Shown here piece after piece: positions 54,430-62,562 of a stretch of DNA of 64,000 nucleotides. This stretch comes from Rhodopseudomonas faecalis (GTDB lineage Bacteria > Pseudomonadota > Alphaproteobacteria > Rhizobiales > Xanthobacteraceae). The stretch spans positions 1 to 64,000 of the forward strand of contig NZ_QJTI01000015.1 in assembly GCF_003217325.1 (NCBI RefSeq), read 5' to 3'. The notes beneath the pieces are model-generated. The model was not told the origin of the DNA and did no database searches. It saw nothing but the letters and a program-made list of their open reading frames with translations. The first letter of the stretch is position 1, and every line of letters begins with the position of its first letter. The translations under genes and the position numbers were made by a program.

Positions 54430-55737
54430 TTACGCCGCGACCGCCAGCCGTCCCGCCGCCAAACCGCGTTCCAGATCGGCGATGATGTCGTCGATATGCT
54501 CAAGGCCGATCGACAGCCGCACATAGCCTTCCGACACGCCGGTCGCGAGCTGTTCCTCGGTGGAGAGCTGCGAGTGGGTGGTGCTGGCCGGGTGGATCGC
54601 CAGACTGCGCGCATCGCCGATATTGGCGACGTGATACAGCAGTTTCAGCGCGTCGATGAACTTGCGGCCGGCTTCCTTGCCGCCGGCGAGTTCAAAGCCG
54701 ACCAGACCGCCGAACTTGCCGTTCAGATATTTGTCGGCGCGCTCGCGGGCGACGCCGCTCTGCTTGGAGGGATGGATCACCTTGGTGACTTCGGGCCGCG
54801 ATGCCAGGAAGTCGGCGACCGCTTGGGCGTTCTGCACATGGCGCTCGATGCGCAGCGGAAGCGTCTCGATGCCTTGCAGGATCTGGAAGGCGTTGAACGG
54901 CGACAGCGCCGAACCGAGATCGCGCAGCAGCGTGGTGCGCGCCTTGATGATGTAGGCGACCGGGCCGATCGGTTTCACCGCCTCAACCCACACCGCGCCG
55001 TGATAACTCGGATCGGGAGTGTTGAGCGCCGGCTGGCGCTGCGGGAACTGCTCCCAGGGGAAGTTGCCGCCGTCCACGATCACGCCGCCGATCGAGGTGC
55101 CGTGGCCCCCGAGATATTTGGTCGCCGAGTAAACAACGATCGCGGCACCATGCTCGAGCGGCTTCACCAGCAGCGGCGCGGCGGTGTTGTCGACGATCAG
55201 CGGAATGCCGTGCTTGCGGCCGATGGCGGCGACCTCCGCGATCGGAAACACCGCCAGCTTCGGATTCGGCAGCGTCTCGGCATAATAAGCGCGGGTGCGC
55301 TCGTCAGTGGCGCGCTCGAACGCCTCCGGATCGGACGGATCGACAAAGCGCACTTCGATGCCCTGATCCTTCAGCGTGTTGGCGAACAGATTCCAGGTGC
55401 CGCCATACAAGTCGGTCGAGCTGACGATGTTGTCGCCAGCGCGCGCCAGATTCTGGATCGAGAACGCCGAAGCCGCCTGACCGGAGGCCACCGCCAGCGC
55501 CGCGACGCCGCCTTCCAGCGCGGCGACGCGCTGTTCCAGCACGTCGGTGGTCGGGTTGCCGAGCCGCGTATAGATGTTGCCGAGTTCCTTGAGCGCGAAC
55601 AGGTTGGCGGCGTGGTCAGTGTCGCGGAACTGGTACGAGGTGGTCTGGAACAGCGGCACCGCCACCGAGCCAGTGGCCGGGTCGGCGCGCCAGCCGGCAT
55701 GCAGCGCGAGGGTTTCGGGGTGAAGTTTGTCGGTCAT
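54430..55737 (-). CDS. metY: O-acetylhomoserine sulfhydrylase (methionine pathway)
   Basis: 435 residues, Cys/Met-metabolism PLP enzyme that makes homocysteine from O-acetylhomoserine and sulfide. Family marks: ALHAGWRADPATGSVAVPLFQTTSYQF, YTRLGNPTTDVLEQRVAALEGG and the PLP lysine Lys207 in YSATKYLGGHG. The C-terminal VANIGDARSLAIHPASTTHSQLSTEEQLATGVSEGYVRLSIGLEH is typical of MetY rather than MetB/MetC. AAAGGA precedes the ATG. No SAM-II-like riboswitch could be recognised in its 5' region. Monocistronic. Confidence 0.94.
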   Translation of the reverse strand: MTDKLHPETLALHAGWRADPATGSVAVPLFQTTSYQFRDTDHAANLFALKELGNIYTRLGNPTTDVLEQRVAALEGGVAALAVASGQAASAFSIQNLARAGDNIVSSTDLYGGTWNLFANTLKDQGIEVRFVDPSDPEAFERATDERTRAYYAETLPNPKLAVFPIAEVAAIGRKHGIPLIVDNTAAPLLVKPLEHGAAIVVYSATKYLGGHGTSIGGVIVDGGNFPWEQFPQRQPALNTPDPSYHGAVWVEAVKPIGPVAYIIKARTTLLRDLGSALSPFNAFQILQGIETLPLRIERHVQNAQAVADFLASRPEVTKVIHPSKQSGVARERADKYLNGKFGGLVGFELAGGKEAGRKFIDALKLLYHVANIGDARSLAIHPASTTHSQLSTEEQLATGVSEGYVRLSIGLEHIDDIIADLERGLAAGRLAVAA

Positions 55738-56057
55738 GGCGCATCCTTTGACGTTGAGGCGAGGGCGCCGCTCGCGGCTGCGATCGGGCGCCTGATGGAC
55801 GCATCACGTCGGGATGGAGGGGGCAAGTCAATCAGCTCAGAGAAAAAACAATCTCCTTCATCCGGTGAAACGGGTTTGGAGAAGGTCGTTTCTCATCGTT
55901 CAGCTGCAGAAGGAGAAAATTGTTTCTCGTTCCGGCCATTCTGGCGCGCTGAGTCGGCCAATAAAAAGGCCGCCTTTGCAGGCGGCCAAGTCTAGGGAGG
56001 AAACGCCCAAGGAGGGCACGATAGCGAGGTCGCCATCGTTACGGTTGAGCAGCGTGC
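55738..56057. other. intergenic region between metY and fixK (320 bases)
   Basis: It holds the metY promoter region (unassigned) and the fixK terminator (55963-55987). Two similar AGAAGGAGA-type purine tracts lie near 55850 and 55911. I found no open frame or riboswitch. Confidence 0.4.
55963..55987 (-). terminator. Rho-independent terminator after fixK
   Basis: Read leftwards: stem GGCCGCC/GGCGGCC (55981-55987 with 55968-55974), 6-base loop, then TTTTT (complement of 55963-55967). Confidence 0.92.
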
Positions 56058-56747
56058 TCAAGCGTCCATGTTGTGCAGGTGCTGGCGGTTGCGCAGCGAG
56101 ATCTGGCGCGCGCCCGAGAAGCCAAGAACGCCCTGGCTGTGGAGCTGCGACAGTGCACGGGAAACGGTTTCGAGGGTCAGGCCGAGATAGTCGCCGATGT
56201 CGCGGCGGCACATCGGCAGCGCCAGCAGGCCGGCAACAGCGAGGCGGCGGTCCATCTCCAAAAGGAAGTTGGCGACGCGCTCCATGGCGTTCTTACGGCC
56301 GAGCAGCAGCATATGGTCTTCGGCGTGGCGCAGCTCGCCGGCGGTCATCGCCCACAGGCTGCGGGCGACGTTGACGTCGGTGGCGGCTGCCTGTTCGACG
56401 CTGCGGCGCTTCAGCAGGCGCACGGTGGTGTCGACGATCGCTTCGGCGGTGAGGCGGTGCACCGGGCCCGATTCCAGGCCGAACACATCGCCGGGCAGGT
56501 AGAAGGCGCCGATCTGGCGGCGGCCGTCAGACAGCAGCTTGTAGTTGCGCACCGCGCCGGTCACGACCTGATAGACGTATTCGGCGGGCTCGTCCTCGCC
56601 GTAAATCTCTTCTTCCTTCTTGTAGCAAAATTCGGAGGCGACCAGGCCGGCATGCACCATGACCATCGAGAACTGGTCGGACGCGGAGGACGCGCTGTTG
56701 CCCGGCTTGACGGGAGTGACCGAAGTTCTGACTGCCTGGTTGAGCAT
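56058..56747 (-). CDS. fixK: FixK-type Crp/Fnr transcription factor
   Basis: 229 residues: cyclic-nucleotide-like beta-roll (about 35-115), dimer helix (about 120-165) and helix-turn-helix (CRRDIGDYLGLTLETVSRALSQL, 180-202), whose recognition helix fits TTGA-N6-TCAA sites. The N-terminal cysteine cluster of FNR is absent, so it does not sense oxygen itself. Cys180 at the HTH corresponds to the redox-sensitive Cys of Bradyrhizobium FixK2 (family knowledge). It activates microaerobic genes after induction by FixLJ. A FixJ-like site lies 92 bases upstream, and its own terminator follows. Several FixK-like boxes occur in this window. Confidence 0.93.
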   Translation of the reverse strand: MLNQAVRTSVTPVKPGNSASSASDQFSMVMVHAGLVASEFCYKKEEEIYGEDEPAEYVYQVVTGAVRNYKLLSDGRRQIGAFYLPGDVFGLESGPVHRLTAEAIVDTTVRLLKRRSVEQAAATDVNVARSLWAMTAGELRHAEDHMLLLGRKNAMERVANFLLEMDRRLAVAGLLALPMCRRDIGDYLGLTLETVSRALSQLHSQGVLGFSGARQISLRNRQHLHNMDA

Positions 56748-56820
56748 ACGCCGTCTCCTATTCGGAAGCTGATGGCCGGCGTTCTAGCCAACTTTACCGC
56801 TGGCAGACCATTTCGATCGT

Positions 56821-56850
56821 TATCTTAAGGGTGTCCCCCTACGTAGTTTT
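56821..56850 (-). promoter_or_regulatory. candidate FixJ-dependent fixK promoter
   Basis: Read leftwards, the palindrome CTACGTAG (56839-56846) is followed by GGGGACAC and CCTTAAG (56824-56830). GTA-GTAG-type sequences are the known FixJ contact in fixK promoters. Position (about 75-105 bases before the fixK ATG) fits. Not proven from sequence alone. Confidence 0.55.
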
Positions 56851-56881
56851 CCGGAGGGATTTAGCGTGCGCAAGCAGCGTG

Positions 56882-57298
56882 TTAACGCAAGCTTTCCTGC
56901 ATCGCGAACGGGGCGAGCGGGCCATTGCCCTCGCGGATCGCACCCCAGATATGCCCGACCAGCGTGTCCTCAAGGTTCGGCTTGGTGGCGAGGTGGTGCA
57001 CGCCAAACGCCGCGGCCCGTTCCGAAATGGTCTCGTCCGGATAGCCGGTGATCATCACGATCGGGGTCTGCACGTGCCGCTCGCGCAGCCGCTTGGTGAG
57101 GTCGATGCCGTTCATGGTCGGCATCTTGTAATCGATCACAATGCAATCGATGTGGTTTTCGGCGACCGCTTCCAGCAGCGCTGCGCCGTTACGGAACGTA
57201 CGTACTTGGAACCCGTCCGTTTCCAGAAGGAAACGTAGCGAACCGAGTACGCCGTAATCGTCGTCGACGACGTAAACAACCGCGGGCGGTGCTAGCAT
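56882..57298 (-). CDS. single-domain response regulator between fixJ and fixK
   Basis: 138 residues: receiver domain only. Acidic pocket VDDD (11-14), phospho-acceptor Asp56 in IDYKMPTMNG, Thr in MITGYP and Lys in ATKPN, all intact. No output domain. ATG 57298 preceded by GGGA; a TTG at 57322 is less likely. Lying between fixJ and fixK on the same strand, it may be a phosphate sink or modulator of FixL, or serve another kinase. Function inferred only from position. Confidence 0.88.
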   Translation of the reverse strand: MLAPPAVVYVVDDDYGVLGSLRFLLETDGFQVRTFRNGAALLEAVAENHIDCIVIDYKMPTMNGIDLTKRLRERHVQTPIVMITGYPDETISERAAAFGVHHLATKPNLEDTLVGHIWGAIREGNGPLAPFAMQESLR

Positions 57299-57377
57299 CT
57301 TAAATCCCACACGTGCCAGCAAGTGAACGATGCAGATTTGAAATAAGATGCTTTTCCGGGTTGCAGCTTGATCTAAC

Positions 57378-57995
57378 TCAATCCTTTAACGCCCCGCCGC
57401 GCATCGCCAGGCGAACAAGCTCGGACAGGCTGCCGGCCTGCATCTTGGTCATCACATTGGCGCGATAAACTTCGATGGTGCGTGGGCTGATATCGAATTC
57501 ACGCGCGATCACCTTGTTGGACAGGCCGGCCACCAGACCGTCCATCACCTGCCGTTCGCGCGGACTAAGCGTTTGAATCCGGGCGGCGATATCGAGCGCG
57601 ATCGCCTCGTTGCGGGCGCCTTCGCTGGCCTGCTGCAATGCGGCATCGATCATCGAAATCAGACGATCGTCATCGAACGGTTTTTCGATGAAATCGATGG
57701 CGCCAAGCTTCATCGCTTCGACCGCCAGCGGCACGTCGCCATGGCCGGTCATCATCACCACCGGCAGCCGGGCGCGCTCGCTCTTGAGCTGCTTGAGCAG
57801 GTCCATGCCGTCCATGCCCGGCATGCGCACGTCGGACACAATGCAGCCGAACGGCAAATTGGGCATCGAATCGAGGAAGGTCAGCGCCGATTCGTAGAGG
57901 GTCACGGCGTAATCGGCCGAATCCAGCAGGAACTCGAGCGAGTCGCGCATCGCCGGATCGTCGTCGATGACGTAGACGTGTCCCTTATGTGGCAT
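57378..57995 (-). CDS. fixJ: response regulator FixJ
   Basis: 205 residues. Receiver domain (1-120) with acidic pocket IDDDP, phospho-acceptor Asp55 in SDVRMPGMDG, Thr in MMTGHGDVP and Lys in IEKPFDDD. A LuxR/FixJ-type helix-turn-helix (LSPRERQVMDGLVAGLSNKVIAREFDISPRTIEVYRANVMTKM) follows. Phosphorylated by FixL at low oxygen, it activates fixK. The ATG 57995 lies inside the 3' end of fixL (11-base overlap), with GAGGA upstream. Confidence 0.95.
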   Translation of the reverse strand: MPHKGHVYVIDDDPAMRDSLEFLLDSADYAVTLYESALTFLDSMPNLPFGCIVSDVRMPGMDGMDLLKQLKSERARLPVVMMTGHGDVPLAVEAMKLGAIDFIEKPFDDDRLISMIDAALQQASEGARNEAIALDIAARIQTLSPRERQVMDGLVAGLSNKVIAREFDISPRTIEVYRANVMTKMQAGSLSELVRLAMRGGALKD

Positions 57996-59628
57996 CGGCC
58001 AAGTCCTCTTGCGACGCAGCCGGCAGCGTGAAGCGGAAGGTGGCGCCCCCCCAAGGGTTGTTCTCCGCCCACATCCGGCCGCCATGGGCCTCAATGATCG
58101 AGCGGCTTATCGACAATCCGACACCCATTCCGGTCTCTTTGGTGGTGAAGAAGGTCTGAAACAAATTGGATTGCACATCGTCCTGGAATCCGGTGCCGGT
58201 ATCGGAAACCGACACCTCGATCATGTGATCGGCCGCCCGCGCATTGGCAGCGATCAGCTCCTTCTTCTCCGAATTGGCCATCGCTTCAAGCGCGTTGCGA
58301 AACAAATTGACGAGAACCTGCTGAATCTGCACGCGATCGACCAGCACCAGGTCGTGTCGCGCGTTGAGATTGAACCTTAGTTGCACGCCTTGCTCGCGCG
58401 CGCCGCTCAGCCCGAGCGCGCCGGCTTCCTCGATCAGCTTGGCCAGGCTCTCGACCTGCTTCTCGGTTTCGCCGCGCGCCACGAAATCGCGCAGCCGCCG
58501 GATGATCTGACCGGCGCGCAGCGCCTGTTCGGCGGCGCGGTCCATGGCGCTTTCGATCTTGGCGCGATTGGAATCGTCGATCGCGCTCAGTAGCCGCCGC
58601 GATCCCTTGATGTAATTGCTGATCGCCGACAGCGGCTGGTTCAGCTCGTGGGCGAGGGCGGACGCCATCTCGCCCATGGCGCTGAGCCGCGAGACATGCA
58701 CCAGCTCGGATTGCAGCTCGTGCAACCGGGCCTGGGTCTGCTGATATTCGGTCAGGTCGCGCACGAAGCCGGTGAAATAGCGCTCGCCGCCGGATTGCAT
58801 CTCGCCGATCGTCAGATGAATCGGGAACGTGCTGCCGTCGCGGCGCCGCCCGGTGACGATCCGGCCGATGCCGATGATGTGCCGCTCGCCGGACTTGCTG
58901 TAGCGCTGCAGATGGTTGTCGTGGCGCGAGCGGTCCGGCCCCGCCATCAGCTCGCTGACATTGCGCCCGATCGCCTCGCCCTCGCTGTAGCCGAACAGCC
59001 GTTCCGCCGCGCTGCTGAAAAAACGCATGATGCCGCGGCTGTCGATCACGATCATCGCGTCCGGCACCGTCTCCAGGATCGACCGCAGATGGGTCTCCTG
59101 GGTGCGCAGCGCCTGTTCGAGCCTTTTCTGGTCGTCGATGTCCTGCACGATGCCGGCGAGACAAAGCGGCGTGCCCGGCATAGCCGGCACCACGCTGCCG
59201 CGCAGCCGCACCCAATGGCTGCCGCCGGGTGCGCGCTCGGTCTGGTATTCGACATTGAAAGCCGCGCCGGTTTCGATCGAATGGCGCAGCGCCGATTGCA
59301 CGGTGGCGCGGTCGTCCGCCGGCAGCAGCGCCAAAAATCGTTCCAGGCTGATCGGCGGGCTGTGGGCCGCGCCCAGCACCGCAGAGTTGGTCACAGCGCG
59401 ATCATCGACCGTGCAGTCCGAGCTGGTGGCGGCAAGGGGGGCGGCGTCCGGTGCGGTGGCGGCGTCAAGGCCGGTCAAGCCGAGGAGGTGTTGCGCCGAT
59501 GGCGACAGCACCAGATCATGGCTGGTGAGATTTAGCTCCCAGACCCCGACTCCGGCCCCCTCGATGCCCGCCTGAAGGCGCTCGTGGAGACAGCGATCAT
59601 CGATGTCCGATCGATCAATAACCGTCAC
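57985..59628 (-). CDS. fixL: oxygen-sensing histidine kinase FixL
   Basis: 547 residues. Two PAS domains (about 20-165 and 180-300) and a histidine-kinase core. The second PAS is the haem-binding type: His236 in PDRSRHDNHLQRY is the proximal haem ligand and Arg256 in IIGIGRIVTG the oxygen-signalling arginine, by analogy with Bradyrhizobium FixL. H-box LAHELNQPLSA with His327. N, G1 and G2 boxes are VNLFRNALEAM, VSDTGTGF and GMGVGLSISRSIIEAHGG. No membrane helices, so it is soluble like B. japonicum FixL. GTG start. Overlaps fixJ by 11 bases. Confidence 0.96.
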   Translation of the reverse strand: MTVIDRSDIDDRCLHERLQAGIEGAGVGVWELNLTSHDLVLSPSAQHLLGLTGLDAATAPDAAPLAATSSDCTVDDRAVTNSAVLGAAHSPPISLERFLALLPADDRATVQSALRHSIETGAAFNVEYQTERAPGGSHWVRLRGSVVPAMPGTPLCLAGIVQDIDDQKRLEQALRTQETHLRSILETVPDAMIVIDSRGIMRFFSSAAERLFGYSEGEAIGRNVSELMAGPDRSRHDNHLQRYSKSGERHIIGIGRIVTGRRRDGSTFPIHLTIGEMQSGGERYFTGFVRDLTEYQQTQARLHELQSELVHVSRLSAMGEMASALAHELNQPLSAISNYIKGSRRLLSAIDDSNRAKIESAMDRAAEQALRAGQIIRRLRDFVARGETEKQVESLAKLIEEAGALGLSGAREQGVQLRFNLNARHDLVLVDRVQIQQVLVNLFRNALEAMANSEKKELIAANARAADHMIEVSVSDTGTGFQDDVQSNLFQTFFTTKETGMGVGLSISRSIIEAHGGRMWAENNPWGGATFRFTLPAASQEDLADAT

Positions 59629-59773
59629 GCTCCCGCCTTCAGCCGTTGATTAGCTATTTCATAACACAACAGCATTCTCATTCGCAACACGGCCGGCGGG
59701 TGCGGCCATGGCGGTCAATGGGCAGAAAGACGCCTGCTGCGTCGCGGTGACGACCCAGTCAGCGCTTAGTGTT

Positions 59774-60502
59774 TCAGGCCGACTTGAGCGTGTGCTCGTC
59801 TTCCGGCGAGTTCAGATAGAAGCCGGACATGGTGTCGACCCAGCACAGATGATCGTGAACCTCCTTGACTCCACAAACATTCTCGGCCGCGACGATCGAG
59901 GCCCGGCGCGAGCGTTCCTCGGTGATGACGCCGCTGAGATGGACCGCGCCGTTACGCACCAGCACGCTGAGCCCAAACGGCCGCCAATCATTGTTGTCGA
60001 TCGCGGCGATCACTTTGGCGCGAATAACGTCGTCGCAAGTGCCTTCGGCCGGCGCCTCGCGCGCCAGAGTGGCGACCGCCTGCAGCAGATTCTTGCGGGT
60101 GACGATGCCGATCATCCGGCCGTCCTGCATCACCGGCAGGCGTTTGATCTGATATTTTTCCATGGCGCGGACGATGTCGGCAACCGTGGCGTCGGCCCGC
60201 ACCGTGTAGGGATGCCGGGTCATGATCTCACCGACCTTGCGGCCATGCTCATGCACGAAATCGGCGGCGGTCTGGCCGGGGCCGAGCAGCAGCTTCAGCC
60301 AGCGGCCGCGCTTGCGTTCGGTGCCGATTTCCACGCGGCGCAGGAAGTCGCCTTCCGAAATCACACCGATCAGTTCGCCGTCATGATCGATCACCGGCAG
60401 GCCGCTGACATGGTGCGTCAGCATGATCGTGGCGGCGTCGACGATCGACGCCTCCGGTCCGATCGTGACGACGTCCCGGGTCATGATCTGATGCGCTCGC
60501 AT
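59774..60502 (-). CDS. CBS-pair plus BON domain protein
   Basis: 242 residues. Two CBS motifs (about 1-58: MTRDVVTIGPEASIVDAATIMLTHHVSGLPVID; about 92-150: MTRHPYTVRADATVADIVRAMEKYQIKRLPVM), followed by a BON domain (about 160-225: VIRAKVIAAIDNNDWRPFGLSVLVRNGAVHLSGVI). CBS pairs bind adenine nucleotides; BON domains are lipid- or membrane-associated in other proteins. There is no signal peptide. GGGGAG precedes the ATG. A perfect FixK box sits 69-82 bases upstream, so microaerobic induction is likely. Partner unknown. Confidence 0.88.
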   Translation of the reverse strand: MRAHQIMTRDVVTIGPEASIVDAATIMLTHHVSGLPVIDHDGELIGVISEGDFLRRVEIGTERKRGRWLKLLLGPGQTAADFVHEHGRKVGEIMTRHPYTVRADATVADIVRAMEKYQIKRLPVMQDGRMIGIVTRKNLLQAVATLAREAPAEGTCDDVIRAKVIAAIDNNDWRPFGLSVLVRNGAVHLSGVITEERSRRASIVAAENVCGVKEVHDHLCWVDTMSGFYLNSPEDEHTLKSA

Positions 60503-60570
60503 GGATTGCTCCCCGTTATGGCTTCGTTGTCGGCGCTTGAGTAGCCTAGGCGCGCTGCCCGCAAGCTCGA

Positions 60571-60584
60571 TTGACCCACGTCAA
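60571..60584 (-). promoter_or_regulatory. perfect FixK/FNR-type box upstream of the CBS-BON gene
   Basis: TTGA-CCCACG-TCAA. Its centre is 75 bases before the ATG. A class II start would fall near 60536, with TAGGCT (complement of 60543-60548) as a plausible -10. Confidence 0.85.
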
Positions 60585-60657
60585 CGGCGCGGTCGATCTG
60601 AACTACCTGTGAACGGCAGTGGTCTTGCTTGCGTCGCCCGATCGGCCAAGGGCAAAG

Positions 60658-60682
60658 GCTGCGGCGCCATCAGCGCCGCAGC
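60658..60682 (-). terminator. strong hairpin after the leftward universal stress protein gene
   Basis: GCTGCGGCGC (60658-60667)/GCGCCGCAGC (60673-60682), perfect 10-bp stem with a 5-base loop, 51 bases past the usp stop. T-tract weak (CTTTG). Confidence 0.6.
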
Positions 60683-60732
60683 GGTCGTAGGGCGAAGCGC
60701 GGTGCCGGCGCAGCCGCGCGGCGCGGCCAGTG

Positions 60733-61566
60733 TCAATGCGCCATCAGCGTCGGCACCGTCAGCGACTTGAACATGCCGCGCGTCACGCCGCCGAGGATGA
60801 ATTCGCGCAGCCGCGAATGGCCATAGCCGCCCATCACCATCAGATCGGCGCAGCTATCGGCCGCCAGCGACAGTAGCGCGCTGTGAATCTTGCCGCTGTC
60901 GCAATTGAACTTGTTGGTGGTGGCGCTGAGTTTGTGACGCGAAAGATGCGCGACCAGCGCGTCGCAACTGGTGTCGCCCGCGACGTCCGGGTCCTCATTG
61001 ATGGTGACGATCTCGATGGTCTTGGCGCGCTTTAGCCACGGCATGGCATCGTGCACTGCACGCGCCGCCGGACGGCTGCCATCCCAGCAGATCAGCACCC
61101 GGTTGGGCTGTAGCGGCCCGGCATGGATATAGGGCACCAGCAGCATCGGCCGCCCGGAGTTGAACAGCACCGCTTCCGCCAGCCCATCATGATTGCAAGG
61201 ATGCGCCGGATCGGGCTGCGCCACGATATTGAGATCGTACATCCGCCCGATCAGCGACAAGGTCTCATTGGCCAGCGCCGGGCTGTCGGCGATGGTGCGG
61301 CCGTCATGCGGCAGGCCGGCGGCGCCGACCGTGGCCTTGAACTGGTCGAGCCGCTGCGTCGCCTTGTCGAGATTGGTGTTGTACTGGCTGGCGTCGGCAT
61401 AATAGGCAGCGGAAGCGCCGACCACGATCGCCGGATTGATCGGCTGATAGGCGCAGGCGATCGCCTCGAGATGCGCTCCGAACAGCTTGGCGACAGAAAC
61501 CGCACAATCGATCACCGGCTCCGCCGGCCGCTCGACCGGCAGGTGAACCAAGATATCGTTCAGCAT
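60733..61566 (-). CDS. universal stress protein (tandem UspA), leftward copy
   Basis: 277 residues, two UspA-like halves (about 1-145 and 150-277). The second half ends with the ATP-binding signature GGYGHSRLREFILGGVTRGM (G-x2-G-x9-G-type). The first half is degenerate (NIVAQPDPAHP). ATG 61566. Divergent from a second usp gene, with a FixK-like box midway between them. Usp proteins support survival under energy or oxygen limitation. Confidence 0.9.
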   Translation of the reverse strand: MLNDILVHLPVERPAEPVIDCAVSVAKLFGAHLEAIACAYQPINPAIVVGASAAYYADASQYNTNLDKATQRLDQFKATVGAAGLPHDGRTIADSPALANETLSLIGRMYDLNIVAQPDPAHPCNHDGLAEAVLFNSGRPMLLVPYIHAGPLQPNRVLICWDGSRPAARAVHDAMPWLKRAKTIEIVTINEDPDVAGDTSCDALVAHLSRHKLSATTNKFNCDSGKIHSALLSLAADSCADLMVMGGYGHSRLREFILGGVTRGMFKSLTVPTLMAH

Positions 61567-61639
61567 GGCGGCGCTCTTTCGTTGCTACCCATCCCAATGC
61601 AGCTATCATTTCATTATATCGCTGCCATCAGATTGTGGT

Positions 61640-61653
61640 TTGATCTATCTCAT
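61640..61653. promoter_or_regulatory. FixK/FNR-type box (one mismatch) between divergent usp genes
   Basis: TTGA-TCTATC-TCAT, one base from consensus. Its centre is about 80 bases from the leftward start and 84 from the rightward start, so it could serve both promoters. Confidence 0.7.
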
Positions 61654-61730
61654 CCTGTGTGCTGCCCTGCAGGATGCAATCAGCACAGGCCGCAAGCTTC
61701 TATGCGACCTGACGCCGCGCAGAGGGAACG

Positions 61731-62555
61731 ATGACATATCGCACAGTGATGGTGAGTCTGGCGGTAGACCAGGACAACACCCGGCTGCTCGAAGTCGCCG
61801 CTCAGGTAGCAAAGCACTTTGCCGCCGATGTCATTGGCGTTGCCGCGGCCGATGACAGCCCGCCTTTGTATTATGCCTCCGGTGCGCAGGCCGAAAAGCT
61901 GGAAGCGCTCAGTTCGGACGCGCTGCAAAGCAAGGTCGATGCTTTGCAGCACGAGTTTCGGAGCGCGCTCCAGGGGCATGGCGCCGCGCTGCATTGGCGC
62001 GCGGCGCAGGACGTGCCGGCGCGCTTCATGGCAGCCCAGGCGCGCGCGGTCGATCTGGTGGTCAGTGGCGGTGGCGGCACCATGAGCGATCCGTTCACCG
62101 TGCCCGATCCGGCCGATCTGGTGATGCAGCTCGGCCGGCCGCTGCTGGTGGTGCCGGCCAACACCGGCACCATTGATCTCGGCCATGTGCTGATCGCCTG
62201 GAAGGACAATCCGGAGGCGCGCCGCGCGGTGGTCGCGGCGCTGCCGCTGCTCAAGCAGGCTGCGCAGGTCCTGGTGGTCGGCATTGTCGAGGATGATGTC
62301 AGCCGCGATCAAGCCCAGGCCGGCGTCGCCGATGTCGTGGCCTGGCTTGGCCGCCATGAAGTGGCCGCCACCGGGCTGGTTCCCGACGAGGCCGGCAATG
62401 TCGCATTGCAGCTCGATCGGCTGGCTACCGCGAGCGAGGCCGGCGTGATCGTCGCCGGCGCCTATGGTCATTCGCGCTTCAGGGAATGGATTTTGGGCGG
62501 CGTGACGCAATATCTGGTGACGCAGACCGGCCGCTGCGCCTTGCTGTCGCATTGA
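61731..62555 (+). CDS. universal stress protein (tandem UspA), rightward copy
   Basis: 274 residues, two Usp halves. The second half ends AGAYGHSRFREWILGGVTQYL with the nucleotide-binding glycines. The first half has SGGGGTMSDPFTVPDPADLVMQLGRPLLVVPA in the equivalent place. Clearly a paralogue of the leftward gene (shared GHSRxREx-ILGGVT). Seven bases before the PHA synthase gene, so they are probably co-transcribed from the shared FixK-box region. Confidence 0.9.
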   Translation: MTYRTVMVSLAVDQDNTRLLEVAAQVAKHFAADVIGVAAADDSPPLYYASGAQAEKLEALSSDALQSKVDALQHEFRSALQGHGAALHWRAAQDVPARFMAAQARAVDLVVSGGGGTMSDPFTVPDPADLVMQLGRPLLVVPANTGTIDLGHVLIAWKDNPEARRAVVAALPLLKQAAQVLVVGIVEDDVSRDQAQAGVADVVAWLGRHEVAATGLVPDEAGNVALQLDRLATASEAGVIVAGAYGHSRFREWILGGVTQYLVTQTGRCALLSH

Positions 62556-62562
62556 GCCGGCC

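Noticed and set aside
55738-55900. Possible SAM-II riboswitch in front of metY
   Set aside because: I looked for the conserved pseudoknot pieces (for example the CGUUAAACAAGUCGCUAAA-like tail) on the leftward strand and did not find them. A covariance-model search would settle it.
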